8,810 nucleotides of DNA from Candidatus Saccharibacteria bacterium CG10_big_fil_rev_8_21_14_0_10_47_8 (GCA_002793885.1 PFEG01000019.1:2983-11792), one strand, 5' to 3'. Counted from the stretch's first letter, positions 1 through 5,590 are shown. Notes: generated by a model not told the origin, from the sequence alone. Translations and numbers: made by a program.

Positions 1-77
1 CGGGTCCCGCCAGGGGAATTTACGCAGTGATGCGTAGGTGTTTATGGCATTGATGCCAGCTGGATTACACCATACCA
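1..77 (+). ncRNA. Possible 3' part of an unidentified structured RNA (cut by the window edge)
   Basis: No gene is recognisable here. Three hairpins follow one another: TACGCA/TGCGTA (21-26 with 31-36) closed by a GTGA tetraloop of GNRA type, TGGCA/TGCCA (45-49 with 54-58) with a TTGA loop, and GCTGG/CCAGC (59-63 with 75-79). The last shares bases with the terminator that follows, so the two may compete. The first two hairpins share the sequence GCAnTGATGC. This density of structure directly before an intrinsic terminator suggests the end of an RNA gene. I found no signature of RNase P, tmRNA, SRP or 5S RNA, and the short open frames (stops at 28-30, 34-36 and 51-53) could equally be the end of a protein gene. 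Strand is inferred from the terminator. Confidence 0.25.
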
Positions 78-117
78 GCCGCAGCCCTACTCGGGCTCGC
101 GGCTTTTCGCTTTTTTT
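78..117 (+). terminator. Intrinsic (Rho-independent) terminator
   Basis: A GC-rich stem pairs GCCGCAGCCC (78-87) with GGGCTCGCGGC (93-103), leaving one bulged C and a TACTC loop. It is followed by TTTT and then a seven-T run at 111-117. It would end a transcript entering from the left edge and insulates the promoter at 143-148. Confidence 0.75.
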
Positions 118-138
118 ATACTCTGCGCCTTAACCCTT

Positions 139-155
139 TTGCTATAATCTAGCAA
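139..155 (+). promoter_or_regulatory. Leaderless promoter with an inverted repeat over the -10 box
   Basis: A perfect TATAAT occupies 143-148, eight bases before the ATG at 157. With the usual +1 about seven bases downstream, the transcript would start at or next to the start codon. The -10 is framed by a 6-bp inverted repeat, TTGCTA (139-144) and TAGCAA (150-155), which could be an operator. No good -35 hexamer is visible and there is no Shine-Dalgarno sequence. Confidence 0.6.
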
Positions 156-156
156 G

Positions 157-321
157 ATGTCTAGAACTCATCCCAGAGTAACTTCTGTATCAGAAACGGA
201 GCAGTTTTTAAGCGAAAAAGCGATAGCGAAAGGGAGCGTAATTGTAGTTACGTGGACGAGCGATAGCGCTTTTGCAGCCAAAAATCTGACCGTTTATGGC
301 CGGAGGGATACTCTTGGATGA
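157..321 (+). CDS. Small hypothetical protein (54 aa), translationally coupled to the next gene
   Basis: This short frame begins MSRTHPRVTS and ends GRRDTLG. I do not recognise it. It has no signal peptide or long membrane segment; a short hydrophobic stretch (SVIVVTW) lies near residues 27-33 and the rest is rich in Ser, Thr and charged residues. It is supported by position: a TATAAT box eight bases before its ATG, and a stop codon that overlaps the start of the following gene as ATGA (318-321), the usual sign of translational coupling. It may be a real small partner protein or a leader peptide whose translation sets expression of the downstream amidinotransferase-fold gene. It could also be the remnant of a longer gene. 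Confidence 0.55.
   Translation: MSRTHPRVTSVSETEQFLSEKAIAKGSVIVVTWTSDSAFAAKNLTVYGRRDTLG
302..307 (+). promoter_or_regulatory. Shine-Dalgarno sequence for the 318 start
   Basis: GGAGGG lies ten bases before the ATG at 318, inside the upstream small gene. It is the clearest ribosome-binding site among the native-looking genes and belongs to the one gene that is internal to an operon, which fixes that start. Confidence 0.6.
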
Positions 322-1199
322 GTTCAAATCAAATAAACAAAACCGTTTTAACGTCCGGCGCCGATTTTTTTAGCGACCAACAAGCCATCAATCCCTACTA
401 TGTAAATAAAAAGGGGTCTATAAATGTAGAACGCGCCAAGCAGGAGCATGCCACTATCCTCACGGCTATGCAGAACGCTGGTATAAAAGTTATAAAAGTT
501 GATCCGCCGGCAAATTGCCAGGATGGTGTTTATACATCCAACTGGGGTCTAGTACGAGGCAACAAAGTCGTCTTGTCCACTTTGCCTCCTGCTCGAACTG
601 GCGAAGAACCTTATGCAGAAGCCACTTTACGCTCACTAGGCAAAGATGTTATGAAACTTCCAAATAGCGTTCACTTCAGTGGTCAGGCCGATGCCCTACC
701 CTGTGGAAATTATCTCCTAGCTGGTTTGGGCTACCGCACAGAAGTTGCCGCTCACCAGTTTGTGGCTGAACAGCTTGGCTACGACGTAATAAGCCTACAA
801 ACCATCCCCAAACGCAGTTTTTTTGGCTTTGGAAAGCCTGTTATTAATAAATACTCCGGTTGGCCAGACAGTTTCTTTTATGACATAGACTTAGCCATAG
901 CAATTTTGCGTCCGAATCTTATCGCTTGGTGCTCCAAGGCATTCTTGCCTGCCAGCAGAGATGTAATTCGCAATCTTCCCGGCATTGAAAAAATTGAGGT
1001 AGCATACGCTGAGGCCGTTAAGGGTTTTGCCTGCAATCTGGTTTCAACCGGAGAAACTGTAATTATGAGCTCTAGTGCACCAAAACTACAAGCAGCTATA
1101 GATGCCCGTGGGCTTAAGACTATTACTATAGATGCTCCCGAACTCATTAAGGGTGGCGGCTTCATCCGCTGCATCGCCCTTACACTCGATAACGAATAG
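318..1199 (+). CDS. DDAH/amidinotransferase-fold protein with altered catalytic residues
   Basis: This 293-aa protein resembles the pentein (guanidine-modifying) superfamily, close to dimethylarginine dimethylaminohydrolase and related amidinohydrolases. These cytosolic enzymes attack a guanidinium carbon with a C-terminal Cys assisted by a Glu/Asp and a His. Visible motifs are QDGVYTSNWGLV (68-79, corresponding to the family's D-x-V-F-x-x-N-W substrate segment), FSGQADALPCG (120-130), AGLGYRTE (135-142), FYDIDLAIAILRPN (187-200) and KGGGFIRCIALTL (278-290) with Cys285 as the expected nucleophile. Family members usually read FEG and YHLD where this protein has FSG and YDID, so the catalytic Glu and His appear to be Ser121 and Asp189. 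It may be inactive, or use a different chemistry or substrate. It is the second gene of a two-gene unit, preceded by GGAGGG and overlapping the 54-aa gene. The fold assignment is fairly sure, the reaction is not. Confidence 0.8.
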   Translation: MSSNQINKTVLTSGADFFSDQQAINPYYVNKKGSINVERAKQEHATILTAMQNAGIKVIKVDPPANCQDGVYTSNWGLVRGNKVVLSTLPPARTGEEPYAEATLRSLGKDVMKLPNSVHFSGQADALPCGNYLLAGLGYRTEVAAHQFVAEQLGYDVISLQTIPKRSFFGFGKPVINKYSGWPDSFFYDIDLAIAILRPNLIAWCSKAFLPASRDVIRNLPGIEKIEVAYAEAVKGFACNLVSTGETVIMSSSAPKLQAAIDARGLKTITIDAPELIKGGGFIRCIALTLDNE

Positions 1200-1210
1200 T
1201 CTAATCTTTA

Positions 1211-1522
1211 CTAACGTTCATCAATTCGTAAACGTATACAATCATCCCCGTCGGCATAAAAACCAACGTAGTCACTTGGTTCTTGTAAGTCTGTTCCCTG
1301 AGCTGTTCCCGAAATTTCAAGGCTAAGTCGCGGCGGAGAGGTGTCGTATTGTTTGGCTACCACTATCCTTCCCACTAAAAGTGCAAACGACACTATGAGG
1401 CTTTCGTGTTCACCCTGAGTAAAAAGTGCGGAGCCAGTATCAAGAGCTTTAAGGGCATGCTGGTGTAAATTTTCCCAAACTAGCTCTTCACTTCCCGCTT
1501 CACGAACTCCATATAATCTCAT
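1211..1522 (-). CDS. Hypothetical protein (103 aa)
   Basis: I do not recognise this family. The product begins MRLYGVREAG and ends DDCIRLRIDER. It is acidic overall, with a hydrophobic stretch around residues 43-55 (SLIVSFALLVGRI), too short and too interrupted by charge to be a convincing membrane helix, so it is probably cytosolic. The gene is supported by a near-consensus promoter reading into it (TTGACT, 16 bp, TATAAT) with the -10 ending 12 bases before the ATG. It converges on the amidinotransferase-fold gene with an 11-bp gap and no visible terminator, and diverges from the phosphoribosyltransferase-like gene. Confidence 0.6.
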   Translation of the reverse strand: MRLYGVREAGSEELVWENLHQHALKALDTGSALFTQGEHESLIVSFALLVGRIVVAKQYDTSPPRLSLEISGTAQGTDLQEPSDYVGFYADGDDCIRLRIDER

Positions 1523-1526
1523 AATA

Positions 1527-1556
1527 TTGACTTTATTATACCTTTTGTGTTAATAT
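1527..1556 (+). promoter_or_regulatory. Probable promoter for the phosphoribosyltransferase-like gene
   Basis: TTGACT (1527-1532) and TAATAT (1551-1556) are separated by 18 bp. The -10 match is only moderate. The expected start near 1563 gives a leader of about 24 bases to the ATG at 1587. This promoter interleaves with the minus-strand one, so RNA polymerase can probably occupy only one at a time. Confidence 0.45.
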
Positions 1557-1562
1557 AGTCAA
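1535..1562 (-). promoter_or_regulatory. Sigma70-type promoter for the 103-aa minus-strand gene
   Basis: Reading the minus strand, TTGACT (1562-1557), a 16-bp spacer and a perfect TATAAT (1540-1535) lead to an expected start near 1528, about six bases before the ATG at 1522. It is the best-matching promoter in the window and shares its DNA with a plus-strand promoter. Confidence 0.7.
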
Positions 1563-1586
1563 GGAAGCAGCTGCAACAAAACAAAA

Positions 1587-2669
1587 ATGAAAGAGTCACA
1601 ACCTTCTCCGAACGACGCAAGTCAGCATAAGTTTAGCGAACTGCGAGCATCGGCTTACCATACCTCAGCCGAATCTGACGCTGAGCTTCACGAGCGTTAT
1701 ATTACTCTCACGAGTAAACTTATAGAACGTATAGTCGGCAAAGACTCGGAGCCGTTTGACACTGTGATCTTCTTAGATAAGTCTGCTCGGCCTCTTTCGT
1801 GGATGCTTCGTCAACTTTGGCCCCACATCGCTTCCGAAAGATTAAACCCGGACACCGGAGAGACAGAGGTTGTACCTATGCCAGATGTGAAGTTTGCCAA
1901 TATAGATAGGTTACAGTGGCGCGAAGATCCAACAATAGCTTTTGATGGAGATAATAACAGGCGTGTAGCAACCGAAGCAGATATTGAGAGCTTGCGAAGT
2001 ATCTTCACGATCGATAAGCAACACAATCTTGATGACAGACGAATACTAGTTGTTGATGAACAGAGTGAAACAGGCGATACCCTGACCACTGCAGTCGACT
2101 TATTCTCTCAAGCGTTTCCTACTAGTACAGTAGACGGGGCTGCGTGGATACGCCATGGTACCGTGTATGATCCAACTACCCGGAAGCGAGTTACAGAAGT
2201 TAAAGAAATACCAGTATGGTATCCTAGAAAAAATGATCAGACTGGGCTGTACCACCAAGAAGGACGTGGTATATTTGACCCAGTACCGACACGGAATAGA
2301 AATACCCCTGAACGCTACTTGGAAGGAAGTTGGAAGTTTACTGGCACTGCCCCATGGATAAGAAAGGCCGACGCGGAGTTGAGTGATGACGAGCAAGCCG
2401 AGATACGCCGTTTACAAGAAGGGATTACCCAATCAGAAGATACTCAAACAAAAAATGCTCTGCAAAGACGTATAGAAACTATACAAACTTATTATGATCC
2501 TCGAAGCTTAGCGCTGCGAAACGACATCGGCCATATGGTACTAAATCTCATGCAAGGCCGGCTCTTTCCAATGATGTATACTGACCGCCAAGAACTTTTT
2601 GGGAAACAAAAGAACGAGTATCTTCGAGCAAACGCTACGATACGCGGTCGCCGCAAACGACAACGTTAA
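1587..2669 (+). CDS. Phosphoribosyltransferase-like protein with a long C-terminal extension
   Basis: The 360-aa product contains a type I phosphoribosyltransferase-like core. Its PRPP loop is ILVVDEQSETGDTL (153-166), matching the family pattern of hydrophobics, two acidic residues and a G-x-T turn. Upstream, FDTVIFLDKSARPLSWMLR (57-75) resembles the first beta-strand and PPi-loop region of such enzymes. The family moves a phosphoribosyl group between PRPP and a base or another acceptor; the acceptor here cannot be told. About 190 residues follow the PRPP loop, longer than in ordinary base-salvage enzymes (usually near 180-230 aa in total), including a charged, probably helical part (265-300) and a basic tail, RGRRKRQR, that could touch nucleic acid. 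No signal peptide is seen. The gene stands alone, divergent from the 103-aa gene; the start has no clear Shine-Dalgarno sequence. Confidence 0.75.
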   Translation: MKESQPSPNDASQHKFSELRASAYHTSAESDAELHERYITLTSKLIERIVGKDSEPFDTVIFLDKSARPLSWMLRQLWPHIASERLNPDTGETEVVPMPDVKFANIDRLQWREDPTIAFDGDNNRRVATEADIESLRSIFTIDKQHNLDDRRILVVDEQSETGDTLTTAVDLFSQAFPTSTVDGAAWIRHGTVYDPTTRKRVTEVKEIPVWYPRKNDQTGLYHQEGRGIFDPVPTRNRNTPERYLEGSWKFTGTAPWIRKADAELSDDEQAEIRRLQEGITQSEDTQTKNALQRRIETIQTYYDPRSLALRNDIGHMVLNLMQGRLFPMMYTDRQELFGKQKNEYLRANATIRGRRKRQR

Positions 2670-2688
2670 AAGTATAATCAATAGAAAG

Positions 2689-2702
2689 TAACAGAGTAGT
2701 AG
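2689..2702 (+). repeat. Left copy of the 14-bp inverted repeat
   Basis: TAACAGAGTAGTAG, the exact reverse complement of 3359-3372. It lies 20 bases after the stop of the phosphoribosyltransferase-like gene. Confidence 0.8.
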
Positions 2703-2714
2703 TGAAAGGGGCGG

Positions 2715-2744
2715 TACCCCGCCGGCCCGAAGGCCGGCGGGGTA
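2715..2744 (-). terminator. Very strong 13-bp hairpin, probable terminator or blocker between converging genes
   Basis: TACCCCGCCGGCC (2715-2727) pairs perfectly with GGCCGGCGGGGTA (2732-2744). On the minus strand the loop is TTCG closed by C-G, the extra-stable UUCG tetraloop, 24 bases beyond the stop of the minus-strand gene. This favours a role in ending that transcript, but no proper T-run follows on either strand, so canonical intrinsic termination is not certain. Confidence 0.5.
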
Positions 2745-2768
2745 GTGTTTGGCCTCTGGCGACTCTTC

Positions 2769-3287
2769 CTACGACGGTGCACCGGTGAGCTGGTATTCGA
2801 AGAAGCGCAGAAGGTACCTAAGACCGAACAGCGAGACGATCACTTCGTTCACTGTCGCCCTATCGGCGATGACAGTGATGCCTTGCCTGCTCCCATGCTG
2901 TTCGCAGCCTACTGCCCGAAGCTCACCATCAACACTTGTACCGACCAAGAGACCGCGGAAGAACTGGCTGATGGCGGAGCGGCATATACGACCGTAACCC
3001 GCTCTCTCGAACTCGTCGTAGTACTCGGGGTTTTCGTCACCCCGATCGTACTGAACGACGGTGCGCCGGTGATGCAGACGGTGCCAGATGAAGTCCTGCA
3101 CGAACCGGAAGTAGTCCGGCGTGTCCTCATACCGCAACACAACCAGGTGTTGGGTTTCGGTCTCGGGCAAGCAGTCGCCGGGTTGTCTGCCGAAGAGTGT
3201 TTCTTCGGAGTAGAAGTCGTACGGATGGATGCAGAAGCCACGAACGGTGATCTGCACATCTTGCATGGAGGGGTCGCCTCCGGTCAT
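2769..3287 (-). CDS. Hypothetical protein (172 aa) with foreign-looking codon use
   Basis: I do not recognise the family. The product is rich in Tyr, Phe, Asp and Arg, with aromatic-charged segments such as YEDTPDYFRFVQDFIWHRLHH near residues 53-73 (one long motif, given by position) and YYDEFERAGYGR near 90-101, and a hydrophobic-aromatic C-terminal helix (LFGLRYLLRFFEYQL). No signal peptide is evident. Coding on this strand is supported by G/C in the third position of 18 of the last 24 codons. I chose the ATG at 3287 because GAAAGG (3294-3299) sits six bases upstream; a second ATG at 3266 has GGAGG (3277-3281) ten bases upstream and is possible. The frame stays open to an ATG at 3392, but that would place the start outside the inverted repeat. 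Base composition and Shine-Dalgarno use differ from the neighbours, which suggests acquisition by transfer. Confidence 0.65.
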   Translation of the reverse strand: MTGGDPSMQDVQITVRGFCIHPYDFYSEETLFGRQPGDCLPETETQHLVVLRYEDTPDYFRFVQDFIWHRLHHRRTVVQYDRGDENPEYYDEFERAGYGRICRSAISQFFRGLLVGTSVDGELRAVGCEQHGSRQGITVIADRATVNEVIVSLFGLRYLLRFFEYQLTGAPS

Positions 3288-3358
3288 GGTGAGCCTTTCG
3301 TCGTTTTTACCATGTCCAATCTGCAGACTATTCAGCACACAGGTTGGACACGGCAAAT

Positions 3359-3372
3359 CTACTACTCTGTTA
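3359..3372 (-). repeat. Right copy of the 14-bp inverted repeat
   Basis: On the minus strand this reads TAACAGAGTAGTAG, identical to 2689-2702. It lies 71 bases before the chosen start of the minus-strand gene, in its upstream region. Confidence 0.8.
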
Positions 3373-3431
3373 AAGAACGGTTTCAAGAGCAAAACTCCAC
3401 CGAAACCAAGCGCAAGTATAGCACCAATATT

Positions 3432-3521
3432 ACATTATGTCAATACTTTATTACCATTTTATTTCTTTATTAAACACTTTATATTTGAATGGTTGTTAAA
3501 CTATAATTAACATAATTATGT
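3432..3521 (+). promoter_or_regulatory. Promoter and candidate operators for the TrmB-like regulator
   Basis: TATAAT at 3502-3507 ends ten bases before the ATG at 3518, giving a nearly leaderless transcript; the -35 region (TTATAT, 3479-3484) is poor. Around it are palindromes: GTTAA/TTAAC (3495-3499 with 3507-3511) framing the -10, a perfect 12-bp ACATAATTATGT (3510-3521) across the expected +1 and the start codon, and ACATTATGT at 3432-3440. These are plausible autoregulation sites. The remaining AT-rich DNA between 3373 and 3517 shows nothing else. Confidence 0.5.
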
Positions 3522-4273
3522 ATGACGTACTTGTAAGTCTTGGCCTTTCCCCTTCGGAGCGTATTGCTTACGAGACCCTCGTTTCAAAAGGGGTTATGGC
3601 CCCGCCGCAACTGGCAAAAACTACAGGCTTGAGCCGGGTTAACGGCTACGCTGCCCTGCGTGGACTCCATGAAAAGGGTTTAGCAACCGAGAAGGAAATG
3701 AAAAAAAAGAAAGTTTACCAAGCGGAACCCCCGATAAAACTACAGGAATTGCTCAACAAACAGCGGCAAGAAATACAGGAACGAGAGGCAATATTTAGTA
3801 ACGTTTTACCGCTTATGATGAATGATTACCAGCTGACCACCAATAAGCCCGGCATCGCGCATTATGAGGGACTAGAGGGCATCAAAAAAGTATACGAGGA
3901 AACTCTAAGGGCTCCCTACCCCAAAGAAATATGCGTGTTACGTTCAATTTACGATGATGAACGGCTGGATAGTTTTATAAGGGACTATACTGCTCATCGA
4001 GCAAAACTTGGAATTACTAACAGAACGTTAACGCCTACCACCTTAAAACATCCTAAATTAAGCGAAGAACAGTTACTTAGATCATTCAGAGTTCTAAGCA
4101 GTAAGAGCTTTTCACTGCCCACCGAAATAGATATTTACGGGGATAAAGTTGCCCTTATATCCTTACGGAAAGACTTAATCGCCACTGTTATACAGAGTAA
4201 GGATGTAGCACAAAGCTGGCAGATTATTTTTGAACTTCTTTGGGCGCAGGCTGCAACTATTCCAAAGAAATAG
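3518..4273 (+). CDS. TrmB-like transcriptional regulator
   Basis: The 251-aa protein has an N-terminal winged helix-turn-helix of TrmB/MarR type at about residues 3-70. It starts with the LGLSPSERIAYETLV helix, followed by the PPQLAKTTGLSRVNGYAALRGL recognition region (29-50) and a basic wing (KEMKKKKVYQAEP, 59-71). A charged coiled-coil-like helix (75-95) links it to a C-terminal domain (about 112-251) opening with GIAHYEGLEGIKKVYEETL, the typical beginning of the TrmB sensor domain found in archaea and widespread in Patescibacteria. Such proteins bind operator DNA and respond to a ligand, often a sugar in archaea; the ligand here is unknown. Palindromes over its own promoter suggest autoregulation. 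It ends exactly next to the stop codon of the convergent Mur ligase gene, with no terminator between them. Confidence 0.8.
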   Translation: MYDVLVSLGLSPSERIAYETLVSKGVMAPPQLAKTTGLSRVNGYAALRGLHEKGLATEKEMKKKKVYQAEPPIKLQELLNKQRQEIQEREAIFSNVLPLMMNDYQLTTNKPGIAHYEGLEGIKKVYEETLRAPYPKEICVLRSIYDDERLDSFIRDYTAHRAKLGITNRTLTPTTLKHPKLSEEQLLRSFRVLSSKSFSLPTEIDIYGDKVALISLRKDLIATVIQSKDVAQSWQIIFELLWAQAATIPKK

Positions 4274-5575
4274 TTAAGGTTTTGGTTTTTTCAGGGCTTT
4301 GTGGGCGGTGCCAATCTCATCCCAGTGGTGCTCTCCATCAGCTCGCTCGATGGTTTTTTCGTGGCCCTTGCCAAGTAGCATAACCGTGTCACCTTTTTTG
4401 GCTCGCCCGATCGCAAATTTTATTGCCTCGGTGCGGTCATGCACCAAAAATAGGTCCTTATCTTGTTTCTTCCCAGCCTTTTTAGCGCCTTCGGCAATTT
4501 GGTCCATAATTTTTAGACCGTCAATATCGCGGTCGTCTTCTTCGGTTATAACCACCTCGTCGCAGTATTTTCCAGCCAGTTCGCCTTGCACCGCTCGCTT
4601 GGCCTCATCTCTGCGGCCGGCAGAGCCAAACATAACAATCAGCTTACCCTTCACTACCGGCTTGATGTCTTTAAATAGCTTTTCAAAGCTGTCTGGTGTG
4701 TGGGCGTAATCCACGATCACATCAAAGTCCTGTCCCTCATCAATACGGGTCATACGGCCCTCTACACCTTCCAACGCGGCAATTCCTTGTTCGATTTGCT
4801 GCTTGTTCAACCCAACCGCCCGGCCGGTAGCAACTGCTGCCAACGAGTTATACACATTAAAGCTGCCAGGAATCTTGCAATCAATTTTGTATACGTCTTC
4901 GCCTATCCACGCCACATAGCGGACGCCAGACGGTGATAAGTTTACTTTTTCAGCGCGTAAATCGCCCTTTTTAACACCGTAAAGCACTGGATTTTTGACT
5001 GCTTTAGCAAAGAGTTGGCCAGCCGGATCGTCGGCGTTAGCAATACCCACGCGTAGCCCACGGCGATTTCTGTTTGCCAGCTTAAACATTTTGAGCTTGG
5101 CATCGCGGTATCTTTCGAATGTACCATGGTAATCAAGATGTTCGTGAGTAACATTGGTCATCACCGCCATACTATAGGGGATACCCCACACGCGGTGTTG
5201 CGCCAGCGCGTGGCTAGTCGTTTCCAGCACCAGCCACTCTACATTTTTGCTTTTCATATATTTTAGCCGTCTCATCAGCTCCGGTACCGGCACGTTGGTC
5301 ATGTGGTGGATTTGCATATTAATATCCAGCCCCGCCCCATAAGCCACAGTGGTCATCAGGCCGACTTTGTAGCCAGCTTCATGCAACATGCGGTGGATAA
5401 GATAGGCCGTGGAAGTCTTGCCATTTGTCCCTGTTATGCCGATAACTTTGAACTTCCGGCCAGGAAAGCCATATAAAATGTTAAATAATACTGCCTCTAA
5501 CAAATGCCCGTAGGGCTCGATGGCCTTAAATAGCCGCCTGGGTATCAACTTCTTAACGATAGTACGAAAACTCAT
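4274..5575 (-). CDS. murE: MurE-family Mur ligase lacking the N-terminal UDP-binding domain
   Basis: The 433-aa cytosolic enzyme belongs to the Mur ligases, which add amino acids to UDP-MurNAc peptides in peptidoglycan synthesis with ATP. Visible are the P-loop GITGTNGKTST (46-56), LETTSHALAQHR (117-128, MurE-type), NVTHEHLDYHG (141-151), YRDAKLKMF (156-164) with Lys160 as the expected carbamylated lysine, ANADDP (179-184), GSFNVYNSLAA (237-247), DYAHTPDS (289-296), FGSAGRRD (316-323) and LLGKGHE (400-406). Only about 45 residues precede the P-loop, against about 110 in E. coli MurE, so domain 1, which holds the UDP moiety, is absent or minimal. Where DAP-adding enzymes have DNPR, this protein reads TEEDDRDIDG (344-353), so the amino acid added is unclear. 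The gene starts from the promoter it shares with tsaD. MurE is the best fit; cyanophycin-synthetase-like or other Mur ligases are less likely. Confidence 0.82.
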   Translation of the reverse strand: MSFRTIVKKLIPRRLFKAIEPYGHLLEAVLFNILYGFPGRKFKVIGITGTNGKTSTAYLIHRMLHEAGYKVGLMTTVAYGAGLDINMQIHHMTNVPVPELMRRLKYMKSKNVEWLVLETTSHALAQHRVWGIPYSMAVMTNVTHEHLDYHGTFERYRDAKLKMFKLANRNRRGLRVGIANADDPAGQLFAKAVKNPVLYGVKKGDLRAEKVNLSPSGVRYVAWIGEDVYKIDCKIPGSFNVYNSLAAVATGRAVGLNKQQIEQGIAALEGVEGRMTRIDEGQDFDVIVDYAHTPDSFEKLFKDIKPVVKGKLIVMFGSAGRRDEAKRAVQGELAGKYCDEVVITEEDDRDIDGLKIMDQIAEGAKKAGKKQDKDLFLVHDRTEAIKFAIGRAKKGDTVMLLGKGHEKTIERADGEHHWDEIGTAHKALKKPKP

Positions 5576-5582
5576 ATCAATT

Positions 5583-5590
5583 AGTATACT
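5583..5590. promoter_or_regulatory. Shared palindromic -10 element for divergent murE and tsaD
   Basis: AGTATACT is its own reverse complement, so TATACT is read on the plus strand (5585-5590, nine bases before the tsaD GTG) and on the minus strand (5588-5583, seven bases before the murE ATG). Only 24 bp separate the two genes. No convincing -35 or Shine-Dalgarno is present on either side, so both transcripts are probably leaderless and start from one symmetric element. Confidence 0.6.

Larger units (their letters stand above)
2689..3372. mobile_element. Candidate small mobile unit bounded by 14-bp inverted repeats
   Basis: A perfect 14-bp inverted repeat, TAACAGAGTAGTAG, bounds 684 bp. Immediately outside, both ends carry the triplet AAG (2686-2688 and 3373-3375), as a 3-bp target duplication would. 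The interior is more GC-rich than its surroundings (33 of 60 bases are G or C in 2761-2820, against 23 of 60 in 2461-2520) and holds a single gene with GC-ending codons plus a very strong hairpin. No transposase or integrase motif is visible in that gene, so if mobile the unit would depend on enzymes encoded elsewhere or on an unrecognised type. The 3-bp duplication alone could be chance. Confidence 0.4.

Noticed and set aside
319..321. Possibility that TGA is a sense codon (code 25)
   Set aside because: TGA ends the 54-aa frame in an ATGA overlap with the next gene, and the long conserved genes contain no in-frame TGA.
2745..3473. 242-codon plus-strand open frame over the GC-rich segment
   Set aside because: It is the mirror of the minus-strand gene. 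The minus frame has GC-rich third positions and Shine-Dalgarno signals before its starts, while the plus frame reads like an antisense shadow and runs through the inverted repeat into promoter DNA.
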